A stretch of DNA of 64,000 bases from Rhodospirillaceae bacterium (GCA_009772935.1 WOUR01000001.1:62001-126000), one strand, 5' to 3'; shown: positions 34,853 to 44,628, numbered from the stretch's first letter. Notes: generated by a model not told the origin, from the letters alone. Numbers and translations are program-made.

Positions 34853-36247
34853 CTACAGAGGCGGTCGTCTCATATGCCAGTCGGTCTCCCGCTGATAGGC
34901 GTGTCCTGCCGCAAGGATCAGGCCTTCATCGAAGGCCTTTCCGACGATCTGGAAGCCGACGGGCACCCCGTCCGCCGCCATACCGCCCGGCAATGTGAGC
35001 GTCGGATGACCGCTGAGATCGAATGGCGCCGTGTAACGCAGTCGCGCTGCGACGGTCCCAGGATCGCGCCCCGCCGCCTGCAGCGCCTCGGTCGACCAAA
35101 CGGCCCTGGCCATCACCGGCATCAGCAGAAGATCGATCGACGCCAGCAGCCGATTGAGCTCGCCGGTGAGCGCGGCCCGGCGCAGTTGCATTTTCGCCAG
35201 GTCCATCGCGGAAAGACGCCGCCCCTGGTCGAGCAGTCCGGAGAGCACCGGACCATACTCCGCCGCTCGCGACGGATAAGTGCCTTCGTGCGCCACCGCT
35301 GCTTCGACCCCACACAGAGGTACCCAGTCGCGTGCCCCCTGGTCGAAACCGTCGGGCAGAGTCACGTCGACGATCATGGCGCCTGCGTTCTTCAGCGCGT
35401 CGACCGCGCCGTCGAGGGCGCGCCGCGCGTCTTCGTCGAGCCCCAGCGTGTTGGTGGCGAACCCGATGCGCCGGCCGCGCACGCCCTGGTCGATCGAGGC
35501 GGCATAATCCGGTACCGGCAGGCCAACCGCAGTCGGGTCCTCCGGATCGGCACCGGCAATCACACCGAGCACGATTGCAGCGTCGAGCGCACTGCGCGTC
35601 ATCGGGCCGACATGGTCGAGCGACTCGGCCAGCGGAAAGACGCCGGCGCGGCTCACCCGCCCCCAGGTGGGCTTGAGACCGGAGAGACCGTTCATGGTCG
35701 AGGGGAAGCGGATCGAGCCGCCGGTATCGGAGCCCAGCGAGGCGAAGCAGAGCCCGGCCGCCGTGGCCGCGCCTGAGCCCGACGAGGACGAGCCCGTCCA
35801 GTAGGCGGCGTTCCAGGGATTGAGCGGCGCGGGAATGTTCGGATGGTGGGCGCCGTAAGCACCTTCGGTCATCTGCAGCTTGCCGAGGATCACCGCTCCC
35901 GCCTGCTTCAGCCGCGCGACGACCGTCGCGTCCCGCGCCGGCACGTTGCTGCGATGGATTTCCATGCCGGCCGCGGTCGCAACGCCCGCGGTGTTGCAGA
36001 GATCCTTTACGGCGATCGGCACGCCGTGCAGCGGCCCGCGCGACGTGCCGGAGGCGGTTTCGGCGTCGAGACGCGAGGCCTCGGCCAAGGCGCGGTCGGC
36101 GGTCACTGTCGCATAGCTCTTGAGCCTGGGGTCGACCTTGCCGATGCGGTCGAGCATCGATTCCGTCAACTCCACGGACGACAACTTGCGCGCCTTCAGG
36201 CGCCGCGCGACCTCGTCGAGCGACAGATAGTGCAGGTCGGATGGCAT
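34853..36247 (-). CDS. amidase signature family enzyme
   Basis: A 464-residue cytosolic amidase or amidotransferase-like hydrolase. The Ser-cis-Ser-Lys triad is visible: lysine in GVPIAVKDLCNT near 78, the serine-rich core in WTGSSSSGSGAATAAGLC near 155, and the nucleophile serine in GSDTGGSIRFPS near 180. The C-terminus TLTLPGGMAADGVPVGFQIVGK is typical. Likely substrates are carboxylic amides of small molecules rather than Glu-tRNA, because gatC/gatB are absent. The ATG at 36247 matches the family N-terminus. It follows the acetyltransferase gene by ten bases and thus belongs to the cold-shock - acetyltransferase - amidase transcript. Confidence 0.9.
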   Translation of the reverse strand: MPSDLHYLSLDEVARRLKARKLSSVELTESMLDRIGKVDPRLKSYATVTADRALAEASRLDAETASGTSRGPLHGVPIAVKDLCNTAGVATAAGMEIHRSNVPARDATVVARLKQAGAVILGKLQMTEGAYGAHHPNIPAPLNPWNAAYWTGSSSSGSGAATAAGLCFASLGSDTGGSIRFPSTMNGLSGLKPTWGRVSRAGVFPLAESLDHVGPMTRSALDAAIVLGVIAGADPEDPTAVGLPVPDYAASIDQGVRGRRIGFATNTLGLDEDARRALDGAVDALKNAGAMIVDVTLPDGFDQGARDWVPLCGVEAAVAHEGTYPSRAAEYGPVLSGLLDQGRRLSAMDLAKMQLRRAALTGELNRLLASIDLLLMPVMARAVWSTEALQAAGRDPGTVAARLRYTAPFDLSGHPTLTLPGGMAADGVPVGFQIVGKAFDEGLILAAGHAYQRETDWHMRRPPL

Positions 36248-36257
36248 GCGGACTCCT

Positions 36258-36716
36258 TCACAGCGCTTTCTCCATGACCTGGATATGTTCGCCGCGATAG
36301 TCGCGCTGCTCAAGCGCTCTCCAGCCCAAGCCTGCGTACAGAGCCGGGGCGGTGCTTGTGAAAAGATAGAGGCGGTCGTAACCGATGCGCCGGGCGGCCT
36401 CCTCGACCGCGCGGACCAGCGCCGACGCGATGCCCTTCTTGCGATGCTCGGGCGGGACGTAGACGCTCGCGAGCCAGGGGTTTCGCGGGTCGCCCTCGAG
36501 ATCGTCGAAGATCAGGGATGCCGTGCCGACGATGCCATCATCGTCGCCCAGCGCGACGAACGCGATCGGCATGCGATCGACATTCATCGCGTCCTGGATT
36601 TCGGCCCGCCGTTCGTCGAGCGTCTGGCCGGGATTGAGATGTCCCCACTCGTCGAAGCCCCAGACGGAGACCTGTTCGGCCAGGTCCGGCCGCTCGACGA
36701 GGGTGACGACTCTCAT
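36258..36716 (-). CDS. GNAT-family N-acetyltransferase
   Basis: A 152-residue acetyl-CoA-dependent acetyltransferase. The acetyl-CoA pyrophosphate-binding loop is VYVPPEHRKKGIASALV, near residue 90, matching Q/R-x-x-G-x-G/A with RKKGIA. The segment YLFTSTAPALYAGLGWRALEQRDY closes the fold in the usual way. The substrate is unknown. The ATG at 36716 comes four bases after the cold-shock stop. It is sandwiched between a cold-shock gene and an amidase with almost no spacing, so all three should be made from one message. Confidence 0.88.
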   Translation of the reverse strand: MRVVTLVERPDLAEQVSVWGFDEWGHLNPGQTLDERRAEIQDAMNVDRMPIAFVALGDDDGIVGTASLIFDDLEGDPRNPWLASVYVPPEHRKKGIASALVRAVEEAARRIGYDRLYLFTSTAPALYAGLGWRALEQRDYRGEHIQVMEKAL

Positions 36717-36720
36717 GTCG

Positions 36721-36927
36721 TCAGTCCATCGACTTGAGGTTGACCGCGGCCGAGCGGCCGCGTTCCGTGGCGATCTCGTAGTCGATCTTCTGGCCTTCAT
36801 TGAGGCCGTTCAGGCCCGAGCGCTCGACCGCGCTGATATGGACGAACACGTCCTTGCCGCCGTCGCTCGGCTGGATGAAGCCAAATCCCTTCGTGGCGTT
36901 GAACCACTTGACGGTGCCTGTAGCCAT
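36721..36927 (-). CDS. cold-shock domain protein heading an operon
   Basis: A 68-residue single cold-shock domain ([17 protein letters not shown], then DVFVHIS for RNP2). The ATG at 36927 is preceded by an AGGAGAGAG ribosome-binding site. It is clearly a paralogue of the 23982 gene. Downstream, the acetyltransferase and amidase genes follow with gaps of 4 and 10 bases, so here the cold-shock gene is the first cistron of an operon; usually such genes are solitary. The leader upstream, about 200 bases to the dehydratase gene's stop, could hold the temperature-regulated 5' UTR. Confidence 0.95.
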   Translation of the reverse strand: MATGTVKWFNATKGFGFIQPSDGGKDVFVHISAVERSGLNGLNEGQKIDYEIATERGRSAAVNLKSMD

Positions 36928-37139
36928 CTCTCTCCTGGACAGTTGAACGAGCATGCAAATGCGCGCTGGCGGAGCGCTCGCTGCTACCGCCTTCGACAAC
37001 CGGGAATTTGGGTATTAGCTCGGGGGGAAGTCCGCGGCCGCTGTGGGCTGGGCGGCCAAAGCATGGCCAAGCTCGTGAGTCGTAGGATCGCATATGAAGG
37101 ACGTAACGCTGCCAGGTCAATTTGGCTGCGTCTCCTCTT

Positions 37140-38651
37140 TCACATCGTTGCGCCTATCTTCCACGGCTCGAACTCGTCGTCCCCGATTCCCAAAAGCTCC
37201 GATCTCGTTTTTTGACCCGAGGCCGTGGCAAGAATAAGGTCGAAAATCCGTCGACCATTTTCCTGGATCGTCTCCTCGCCGTCGACGATCGTTCCGCAGT
37301 TGATATCCATGTCGTCAGTCATGCGTCGATAGAGAGAGGTATTCGTCGCAAGCTTGAGCGACGGTGTCGGCTTGCAGCCGAACACGCTGCCGCGGCCCGT
37401 CGTGAAGCACAGAACATTGGCACCACCGGCAACCTGCCCCGTGGCCGACACCGGGTCGTAGCCCGGGGAATCCATGTAGACGAATCCTTTGGCGGTGATG
37501 GGCTCGGCGTACTTGTAGACATCGACGAGGTTCGTCGTGCCGCCCTTCGCAACCGCACCCAGCGATTTCTCCAGGATGGTTGTTAGACCACCCGCCTTGT
37601 TGCCGGGGGACGGGTTGTTGTTCATTTCACCGCCGGTGCGAGCACAATGATCCTCCCACCAGCGGATACGCTCGACGATCTTTTCACCGACGTCCTGGCT
37701 GACGGCGCGCCGGGTCAGCAGATGTTCCGCGCCATATATTTCCGGCGTTTCGGACAGAACCGCCGTTCCGCCGTTGCGCACCAGCAGATCGACGGCCGCG
37801 CCAAGCGCCGGATTTGCCGAGATGCCGGAATAGCCGTCCGAACCGCCGCACTGCAGCGCGAGAATCAGCTCACTGGCCGGGATCGGCTCACGCTTCACAT
37901 CGTTGGCTTCGGGCAGGATTTCCTTCAGGAAATCGACGGCACGCCTGACTGTCTTCGAGACGCCGCCCTCGTCTTGGATCGCCAGGGGAATGAGCTTCGG
38001 CCCTTCCTTCAGTCCTTCGGCCGCCATCAGGCCCGAGATCTGGTTGGTCTCACAGCCAAGTCCGAGGACCACGACCGCGGCCATGTTGGGATGCCGGGTG
38101 TAACCGGCAAGCGTGCGGCGCAGCACGTCCATCTCCAGGCCCGACGCAGCCATGCCACAGCCGCCGCCATGCGTCAGAGGCACGACGCCGTCGATGTTCG
38201 GAAACTGCACCAGCAGCGGCTCGAGCCTCGACGCGATCATGCGGCTGGTCGCAGCCGAACAGTTCACGGTCGTGACGATGCCGATGTAGTTGCGCGTCGC
38301 GGCGCGGCCGTCGGCACGCCGATAGCCCTGAAAGGTGGCGGCCGGAACGATGAAGTCCGTGGGTTGGGCATCGACGCAGAACGCATAGTCGCGCTCGAAA
38401 TCGCCCATGACGCAGTTGTGCGTATGGATGTGTGTACCGGGGGGCAGGTCCTCAGTCGCAAACCCGATGATCTGGTTGTACTTGCGCAGAGGCTCGCCCG
38501 CCTTGAGCGCCCTGGTGAGAATCTTGTGGCCCGGCGGCACGCGCGTCGCGGCCGCGACCTCGCCTTCGACCCTGGTGCCGGGCAGGATGTCCATGCGGGC
38601 CACGACGACGTTGTCGGCGGGATGCAGTCGAATGGTGAGTGGGGCCGTCAT
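37140..38651 (-). CDS. altronate/galactarate dehydratase family enzyme (UxaA-like)
   Basis: A 503-residue protein joining an N-terminal SAF domain (about residues 1-95, TIRLHPADNVVVARMDILPG; GTHIHTHNC) with the C-terminal UxaA domain (GRAATRNYIGIVTTVNCSAA, THGGGCGMA, LGLGCETNQISG, LQCGGSDGYSGISANPALG, CGTIVDGEETIQE). Several conserved cysteines and histidines fit the iron-binding site of sugar-acid dehydratases. The family dehydrates altronate, galactarate or related C6 acids; the true substrate is not visible. The ATG at 38651 gives the expected start. The next gene upstream on the strand is the EamA transporter, 109 bases away. Confidence 0.88.
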   Translation of the reverse strand: MTAPLTIRLHPADNVVVARMDILPGTRVEGEVAAATRVPPGHKILTRALKAGEPLRKYNQIIGFATEDLPPGTHIHTHNCVMGDFERDYAFCVDAQPTDFIVPAATFQGYRRADGRAATRNYIGIVTTVNCSAATSRMIASRLEPLLVQFPNIDGVVPLTHGGGCGMAASGLEMDVLRRTLAGYTRHPNMAAVVVLGLGCETNQISGLMAAEGLKEGPKLIPLAIQDEGGVSKTVRRAVDFLKEILPEANDVKREPIPASELILALQCGGSDGYSGISANPALGAAVDLLVRNGGTAVLSETPEIYGAEHLLTRRAVSQDVGEKIVERIRWWEDHCARTGGEMNNNPSPGNKAGGLTTILEKSLGAVAKGGTTNLVDVYKYAEPITAKGFVYMDSPGYDPVSATGQVAGGANVLCFTTGRGSVFGCKPTPSLKLATNTSLYRRMTDDMDINCGTIVDGEETIQENGRRIFDLILATASGQKTRSELLGIGDDEFEPWKIGATM

Positions 38652-38760
38652 TGTTGTTTCCTCCGAGGTCAGCCGACCTTAGTACACCCCCAGCCCGCAG
38701 CAACCGCTTCCCGACTCGGGAGGCTGCGAGCGAATCGCATCGATCCCTCCAGCCCTGCTT

Positions 38761-39627
38761 TCAGGTTCCGCCCAGAAGCAGCAGGATCACCCCTGCCACA
38801 CTGACCAGGATGCCGATAAAGCCGATCGCATGAAGCTGCTCCCCACGCAGGAAGATCCAGCTCATGACCACGCCCATCAGCGGGAAGAGCGCCACCAGTG
38901 GCGCGACGACGGTGATGGAGCCCAGCCCGAGCGCCGCATAGAGAAGGAAGGTGGCGCTGCCGTTGGCGAAGCCGACGGCCAGGAACCACAGCACCCCACT
39001 GCGGATCGCGGGTCCTTCCCTCAAGGCGCGGCGGCCGACGAGAGACACGATCACGACGGTGGAGAGCGCATAGCCGATCGCGGCGGCGGCCAGCGGTTCG
39101 GGCCACAACGCGAGGCCCGTCTTGATCGCGGGCTGGATCGCGCCGCGCACCAGCGCTGCGGCGAGTGGAAGTCCAAGCACCCAGACCGACCAATGGCGGC
39201 CGCCGGTGCCGCCGCGCAGCGCCAGCAGGGCCACGCCGCCGACCACCATCGCCAGGCCCGCCAGCTGCAGGAGCCCGAGATGCTCGCCGAGGAACAGTAC
39301 CGCGCCCAGCACGGCGAAGATCGGCGTCACGTTGCCGACGGCGCCGGCCACCGCCGGTCCGAGCCGCTCGTTCGAGCGCACCGCGAGAATGGAGACGACG
39401 ACGGGGAAGATGCAGCCGACCCCGGCGAAGATCAGCGCCGCATCGAGACTGAAGGTGCTCCAATCCACGAACAGAATCGCCGCCATCCACGCCACGACCA
39501 GGGCACCGCCGATTGAGTAGAGCGGCGAGCGCCAGGACGGCATCGTCCGCAAGCCGAACTGAGTGAGAATCAGTGCCAGTGCGAAGCAGAATGCCGCACC
39601 CAGGGCGAGGATGGCCGCACCGCTCAT
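38761..39627 (-). CDS. EamA/DMT-superfamily transporter
   Basis: A 288-residue inner-membrane protein with ten predicted helices arranged as two EamA repeats of five (first repeat AILALGAAFCFALALILTQFGL; second around SVWVLGLPLAAALVRGAIQ). Loops carry the pattern ALGLGSITVVAPLVALFPLM followed by LRGEQLHAIGFIGILVSVAG, standard for RhaT/YdcZ-like DMT exporters. The substrate is unknown; many members export amino acids or metabolites. The gene is divergent from the aminotransferase, with 42 bases between start codons, a shared control region. Confidence 0.87.
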   Translation of the reverse strand: MSGAAILALGAAFCFALALILTQFGLRTMPSWRSPLYSIGGALVVAWMAAILFVDWSTFSLDAALIFAGVGCIFPVVVSILAVRSNERLGPAVAGAVGNVTPIFAVLGAVLFLGEHLGLLQLAGLAMVVGGVALLALRGGTGGRHWSVWVLGLPLAAALVRGAIQPAIKTGLALWPEPLAAAAIGYALSTVVIVSLVGRRALREGPAIRSGVLWFLAVGFANGSATFLLYAALGLGSITVVAPLVALFPLMGVVMSWIFLRGEQLHAIGFIGILVSVAGVILLLLGGT

Positions 39628-39669
39628 CGTCTGCTATGTCCGCGCCCTTCGAGGGACGACGAGGATGGA

Positions 39670-40527
39670 ATGGACACACTCACCTACTGGAATGGCACCT
39701 GGCACGAAGGCAACCCGGCGATCCTGGGGCCGCGCGACCACGCCTTCTGGCTGGGCTCCATGGTATTCGACGGCGGACGCGCGTTCGAGGGCTGCGGCCC
39801 TGACCTCGACCTCCATGCGGAACGCGTCGTGCGTTCGGCCCGCGCCATCGGCCTGAACCCGACCCAGACGCCGGAAGAGATCCTGAAGCTGATGCACGAG
39901 AGCGTGCGCCGCTTCGGTCCCAAGGCCGAGCTCTATGTCCGGCCGATGTTCTGGGCGGGTAAGGGCGGCGCCGGCCCCATCTCGGTCGATCCGGACTCCG
40001 CTCAGTTCCTGCTGTGCACCTATGTCTCGCCGATGCGTGCCGGGACGCCGCTGACGCTCGGCCTCTGCCGGTCCATCCGCCGGCCGGCGCCCGAGACTGC
40101 GCCCACCGATGCCAAGGCGAGTTGCCTCTATCCTAATTCCTCGCGCGGTGTCGCCGAGATGCTGAAGCGCGGCTTCAATAACGGTGTCGTGCTCGACCCG
40201 CTGGGAAACGTGGCCGAGACCTGCAGCTCCAACCTCTTCATCGCCCGTAACGGCGTGGTCGCGACCCCGGTGCCGAACGGCAGCTTCCTGGCCGGCATCA
40301 CGCGCCATCGCACGATCCAGCTCCTGCGCTCGGCCGGCATCACTGTCGAGGAGCGGACGATTCGTCCGGCCGAACTCGAGGAAGCCGACGAAATGTTCAC
40401 CACCGGCAATGCCGGCAAGGTACAACCCGTCAGCCGTTACGAGGACCGCGACCTGCAGCCCGGCCCGATCGCCGCCCGGGCTCACGATCTCTACATGGCC
40501 TTCGCCCGCACCCAGCGAGTGATCTGA
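39670..40527 (+). CDS. ilvE: class IV aminotransferase, branched-chain type
   Basis: A 285-residue PLP enzyme of fold type IV transferring amino groups between glutamate and branched-chain 2-oxo acids. Family landmarks are WLGSMVFDGGRAFEG near the N-terminus, the cofactor lysine in TDAKASCLYPNSSRG (about residue 148), GFNNGVVLDPLGNVAETCSSNLF, and TTGNAGKVQPVSRYEDR near the end. D-amino-acid aminotransferase or ADC lyase are alternatives in this family; the LGSMVFDG pattern favours IlvE-like. The ATG at 39670 follows GAGGATGG. A degenerate second copy of the last 101 bases (40429-40529) lies beyond the autotransporter, at 44971-45070. Confidence 0.85.
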   Translation: MDTLTYWNGTWHEGNPAILGPRDHAFWLGSMVFDGGRAFEGCGPDLDLHAERVVRSARAIGLNPTQTPEEILKLMHESVRRFGPKAELYVRPMFWAGKGGAGPISVDPDSAQFLLCTYVSPMRAGTPLTLGLCRSIRRPAPETAPTDAKASCLYPNSSRGVAEMLKRGFNNGVVLDPLGNVAETCSSNLFIARNGVVATPVPNGSFLAGITRHRTIQLLRSAGITVEERTIRPAELEEADEMFTTGNAGKVQPVSRYEDRDLQPGPIAARAHDLYMAFARTQRVI

Positions 40528-40578
40528 GGGCGCAACCGGGCGCGCGCGCCCGAGGGCCTGTCGTGATACTTGTAGTGG

Positions 40579-43500
40579 CTACCAGACCCACTTGAAGCCG
40601 ACGGAGCCGCCGACGCTCTGGCCACGGTTCGAGAGTTCGGCGGTAGCATTGGCGAACAAGCTGATTCGCGTGTCGAGGGCATAGCGCCCGCCGAAGTCCA
40701 GCCGCGCGGCGTCGCTGGCGGCGGTCGCGCCGTCGACCGTGAACTGGCTGCCCGGCAGGCCGGTGAAACCCGCGGTCACCGGCCGGCCGGGCATGAACTC
40801 ATGCACCCAGGCAAGCCGCAGCCAGGCGCTAGCGGCGCGTGAATCGATCTCCGTCCGACCGTCGACCTGCGCCCCCAGGAACAGGGGCAGCGAGGTCGTG
40901 GACTGGGCCTGGTAGGAGAGCGCGAACACGCCCGGCGCGCCACTCACGGTGGTGCCGGTCTCGGTGGTGGCCGGCTGCCAGAACTGCGACGGCTGCAGCG
41001 CCACGAACGGCGTGATCGAGGCCTGCGCGACGGCGAAGGGGCGGCCGACTTCCAGCCGCCCGCCGAGCTGGGTCGAGACCGAGGACGAGCGCTCCGTCTC
41101 GGCGGTGCCGATACCCGTGATCTGCCGCGTCAGGCTGCCGTCGAAGCGGCTGAAGACCATCGCGGCGTTGACGTAGAAGCTCCCCCAGTCGTGCAGACCG
41201 TAGACGCCAAAGTGAGCGCCGGTCGCCTGCCCGTTGGCAACGCTGGCCGGCATGGAAATACCCAGCGTGCTGGCGCCGACGGCGAAGCCCACCAGCGTGT
41301 CGGGCCCGACGCGATAGTCGCCGCCGAACGCCGCGCCGCCCACTTTCTGCAGCGACGCCGCGGCGCCGGTCGCGTCGTTGGCATTGAGCCACAGCGCCCC
41401 GCCGAAGCCTGCCGACCAGGCGCTCCAGTCCGGCGGAGTCTGGCAGGCCTGCGCCGCAGCCGCATGGTTGTAGCAGGCCAGTTCCTCGTTGCGCCGCGTG
41501 ACGACGCGGTCGGTCATCAAGGAGGCAAACTGGTTGCCGGCGGACAGAGCCGCCGACTGCACGACGCTGGCGCTGTCGCCCGAGAGGGTCGAAAGCGCCT
41601 GCGGCAGCTGCCCGTTCGACAGGCCGTACAGCGCCGGCATGCCGTTGAGGCCGGGACCGGCGTTGAACGCCGTGTCGAAGGCCCCCGCCACGGCGCCGCG
41701 ATTGCTGCCGGGACCCGCCATCGACGCCATCCCCGACTGCAGGTTGAGGCTGACGCTGCCCGGCGCATAGCCAAGGCTGGCATTGAGAAAGCCGGGCAGG
41801 CCGTTGGCCGTCAGCCCATCGAAGCGGCCGGTCACGGCGGCAGAGGTCAGGATCTGGTAGCTGCGCTGAAAGGCCGAGGTGGCGAAGCTCGCCTGCACCG
41901 TGCCGCCCGCGAGCGTCGTCGTGCCGGTGACGTTGGTGCGGTCGGCAGTGCCCTCGACCTGGACCTGGTAGGTGCTGCCCGGATTGATGGTCAGATCGCC
42001 CACGACGTTGATCGTGCCGACCGAGTTGCCCGGCGCCAGCGTACCGTTCACCACGGTCGTCGGAACGAAGCCGTTGCCGCCCAACGTCCCGTTGACGCCT
42101 ACCGTCAAGCCGCTCGAACTCGTGATGTCGCCATTCACCGACATCGTGCCGCCGGTGACGGTGGTGGCGCCTGTATAACCGGAAGTGACGCCGCTATCGA
42201 TCATGAGCGTGCCGATGCCAAGCTTCTCAAGGCCGCGGCCGGCGGCGGCGCCCGTACCAGCCGCAAGCTGTTCATTGGTCGGCGTCGAGTCGTTGTCGGC
42301 CGCACCAAACTTAAGCGTCGTTGCCGTCGTGAAGTAGGTCGTGACGTCATAGAGCAGCCACGCACCGCGGCCGAACGAGCTCACCGCCAGCACATCGGCC
42401 TCGGGATTGTAGCCGAGCTGATAGATGAACGTATTGGGCAGGCTGGCACCGAAGGTGCGGAACGGTGATAGCGTACCGATCGCGCTGCTGTCGGCCACGG
42501 CCAGCGGGCTCTGTGCCGCACCGGTGACGCTGCTCAGGCCACCGACAAACAGTGCGTTGACGCCGTTGTTGGAAACGAACTCGACCGCGCCCGGCTGGAT
42601 CAGCTTGACGGCGCTGAGATCGATGGCCGCGAACGCGCCGTCGGCGGTGGCGGCCGATCCCGACCAAAGCTTGCTGCCGTCGGCGACGTAGAACTGTGTG
42701 TCGGAGCGGTAGTCAAACACCAGCGACTTCGCGGCGGCTCCGCCCGCAGTCGCGTAGTTCGAAAGATACCTGAGATTGCCGGTAGCGGAATTCGTATAAT
42801 AGAGACTACCTGGTGCGTTGTCGGCACCCGCCACCAGGGCATCGGCATTGACGCCCGTGCCATAGGCCAGGCCAGTCACGAGGCCGATCTTGTCGGTGCG
42901 TACATCGAGCGCCAGCGTATTGCTCGCCGCGCCGGTATCGACCGTGGTGTAGACGTAGTTGGTACCGAAGGCGATCTTGGTCGGATCCTTCTTATTGAGC
43001 ACGATCTTGCTGGTGAACGGCAGCACGCCCTCGTCGTCATAGTCGTCGGCCTGAAAGTTGAGAGCGCCGGGACCGGATCTCCTGGTGTTGAACACCTTCG
43101 GGGCCACCGCTAGGGTGCCGTTGGCGTTGTAGGTCCATCGCGTCAAGGCCCCCAGACCCTGCGCGGAGGTGTAGATCGCGCTTCTGCCGGCACTGGCCAG
43201 CGTTCGGTCGTTGACGACTGCATTGACGCCGTCGCCCGCCCCGATCGCGTTGTAGATCAGCCCGCCGGGATCTTGCTGGTAGGCGGTGCCGGTGTCCTGT
43301 GCGGCCGCGACCAGCCGCTTGCCGATCGCATCGTAGGCCACAGCATAGGCCTCGCGCACCGACAGGCTCGACACGTTCATGCCGTTCCAATCGCCCGTGG
43401 ACGTCTGCGGACTGGTGCGCCGGTAGATGCCAGCGTCTTCGATCAGGATCATGTTGCCCGCGCTATCGAAGGCGAAGGCGCGCGAATCGGCATGCACCGC

Positions 43501-44628
43501 CGAGTTGTTCGCCGTCCCCGCGCGGCTCATATCCGTGGCGGACGACGAGCCGTCGGCGTTCAGCACCACCCGATAGACAGGAACGGTGTAAGGGCTGTTT
43601 TCGATCCTGTCGCCGGCCACGTAGACGATGCTGGAGTTGCCGGGGTCGATCGCCAGCGTCAGATTGGTAGAGGCCTGCTCTCCCGCATTGACGCTGGGCG
43701 CGCTCAGCGGCTTCCAGGTCGTCCCTCCGTCCTGTGACAGGTAGAGGGCCGAGAGCTTGGCGCTGCTGGAAGTGGGAGAGGTCCCGATATAGTCGTAGAC
43801 GCCTGCCACCACCGAGCCGTTGGGGCCAGCTGCCAGCCGTGCCGACTGATTGGAGCCGATCGGCACCTGACTGGCGGAGATCTGGGTCCAGGTGGAGCCG
43901 TCGCTGGTGCCTTTGTAGATGCCACGCGTGGCGGGATCGGCAGAGTTCACTACGGCATAGAGTGGCGAGCCGGCCGCGCTGGCGCTCACCAGGGAAGTCA
44001 CCGCGCCGGCCGGAACGCCCGACACGACCGAGAAGGTGGTGCCGCCGTTGGTGCTGATATAGAGCCCGCCGCCGCCGGTCTTGGGATTGACCGGTTCCGC
44101 CTCCGCCGCCACGATCGTGCTGCCGCGCGCCACCAGCCCGACAACACTCTTATCGAGGGTCCCGTTGCCCAGCAGCGACCATGTCGAACCGGCGTCGGCG
44201 CTGTAGAGGATGCCGACCTTCGGACCACCCATGTTGCTGTTCGAGGTGACGCCGGTGCCGGCGTAGATCTTCTGGCCCGTGGCATCGGTCGGATCCATCG
44301 TCAGGCTGGCGATCGACAGCGACAACTGCTTATCGGTCAGCGGCGTCCAGCTCGCGCCGCCGTTCTGACTCTTCCACACGCCGCCGTTGACTGCGCCGAT
44401 ATACATCGTGCCGGCATTGACGGGATCGACGACGATGGACTGTATGGCGCCGGAGACCGTGCCGGTATTCGACGTCACATCGGCGCTCTGAACGGTCCCC
44501 GTCTCGCCATAACTGGATGCCGGCCCCATCGAGACGAAACTCTGGGCGATGGCGGCCGGACCGCCGCCGACGGCCAATGCCGCCGCGAGTCCCCAGCGAA
44601 CGAAGTGATTGTTGACGTCTGCAAGCAT
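40579..44628 (-). CDS. type V autotransporter with BNR/sortilin-like propeller passenger
   Basis: A 1,349-residue outer-membrane autotransporter. A signal peptide (WGLAAALAVGGGPAAIAQ) leads to a passenger of about 1,050 residues. Its first 760 residues contain repeated Asp-box-like blades such as GGVWKSQNGGASWTPL, GGLYISTNGGTTF and LYLSQDGGTTWKPLS, typical of sialidase/VPS10-like beta-propellers. Then come autotransporter-associated strand repeats (GTLMIDSGVTSGYTGATTVT; VNGTLAPGNSVGTINVVGDL). The C-terminal beta-barrel (about 1065-1349, AGFGGALWLNANDATG; GGRYALDTRISLFANATAEL) ends in an aromatic residue (GFKWVW). Two cysteines flank the linker (ACYNHAAAAQAC). It lies between two copies of the ilvE 3' end and may have been inserted. 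Adhesion or a glycan-related role is inferred. Confidence 0.9.
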   Translation of the reverse strand: MLADVNNHFVRWGLAAALAVGGGPAAIAQSFVSMGPASSYGETGTVQSADVTSNTGTVSGAIQSIVVDPVNAGTMYIGAVNGGVWKSQNGGASWTPLTDKQLSLSIASLTMDPTDATGQKIYAGTGVTSNSNMGGPKVGILYSADAGSTWSLLGNGTLDKSVVGLVARGSTIVAAEAEPVNPKTGGGGLYISTNGGTTFSVVSGVPAGAVTSLVSASAAGSPLYAVVNSADPATRGIYKGTSDGSTWTQISASQVPIGSNQSARLAAGPNGSVVAGVYDYIGTSPTSSSAKLSALYLSQDGGTTWKPLSAPSVNAGEQASTNLTLAIDPGNSSIVYVAGDRIENSPYTVPVYRVVLNADGSSSATDMSRAGTANNSAVHADSRAFAFDSAGNMILIEDAGIYRRTSPQTSTGDWNGMNVSSLSVREAYAVAYDAIGKRLVAAAQDTGTAYQQDPGGLIYNAIGAGDGVNAVVNDRTLASAGRSAIYTSAQGLGALTRWTYNANGTLAVAPKVFNTRRSGPGALNFQADDYDDEGVLPFTSKIVLNKKDPTKIAFGTNYVYTTVDTGAASNTLALDVRTDKIGLVTGLAYGTGVNADALVAGADNAPGSLYYTNSATGNLRYLSNYATAGGAAAKSLVFDYRSDTQFYVADGSKLWSGSAATADGAFAAIDLSAVKLIQPGAVEFVSNNGVNALFVGGLSSVTGAAQSPLAVADSSAIGTLSPFRTFGASLPNTFIYQLGYNPEADVLAVSSFGRGAWLLYDVTTYFTTATTLKFGAADNDSTPTNEQLAAGTGAAAGRGLEKLGIGTLMIDSGVTSGYTGATTVTGGTMSVNGDITSSSGLTVGVNGTLGGNGFVPTTVVNGTLAPGNSVGTINVVGDLTINPGSTYQVQVEGTADRTNVTGTTTLAGGTVQASFATSAFQRSYQILTSAAVTGRFDGLTANGLPGFLNASLGYAPGSVSLNLQSGMASMAGPGSNRGAVAGAFDTAFNAGPGLNGMPALYGLSNGQLPQALSTLSGDSASVVQSAALSAGNQFASLMTDRVVTRRNEELACYNHAAAAQACQTPPDWSAWSAGFGGALWLNANDATGAAASLQKVGGAAFGGDYRVGPDTLVGFAVGASTLGISMPASVANGQATGAHFGVYGLHDWGSFYVNAAMVFSRFDGSLTRQITGIGTAETERSSSVSTQLGGRLEVGRPFAVAQASITPFVALQPSQFWQPATTETGTTVSGAPGVFALSYQAQSTTSLPLFLGAQVDGRTEIDSRAASAWLRLAWVHEFMPGRPVTAGFTGLPGSQFTVDGATAASDAARLDFGGRYALDTRISLFANATAELSNRGQSVGGSVGFKWVW

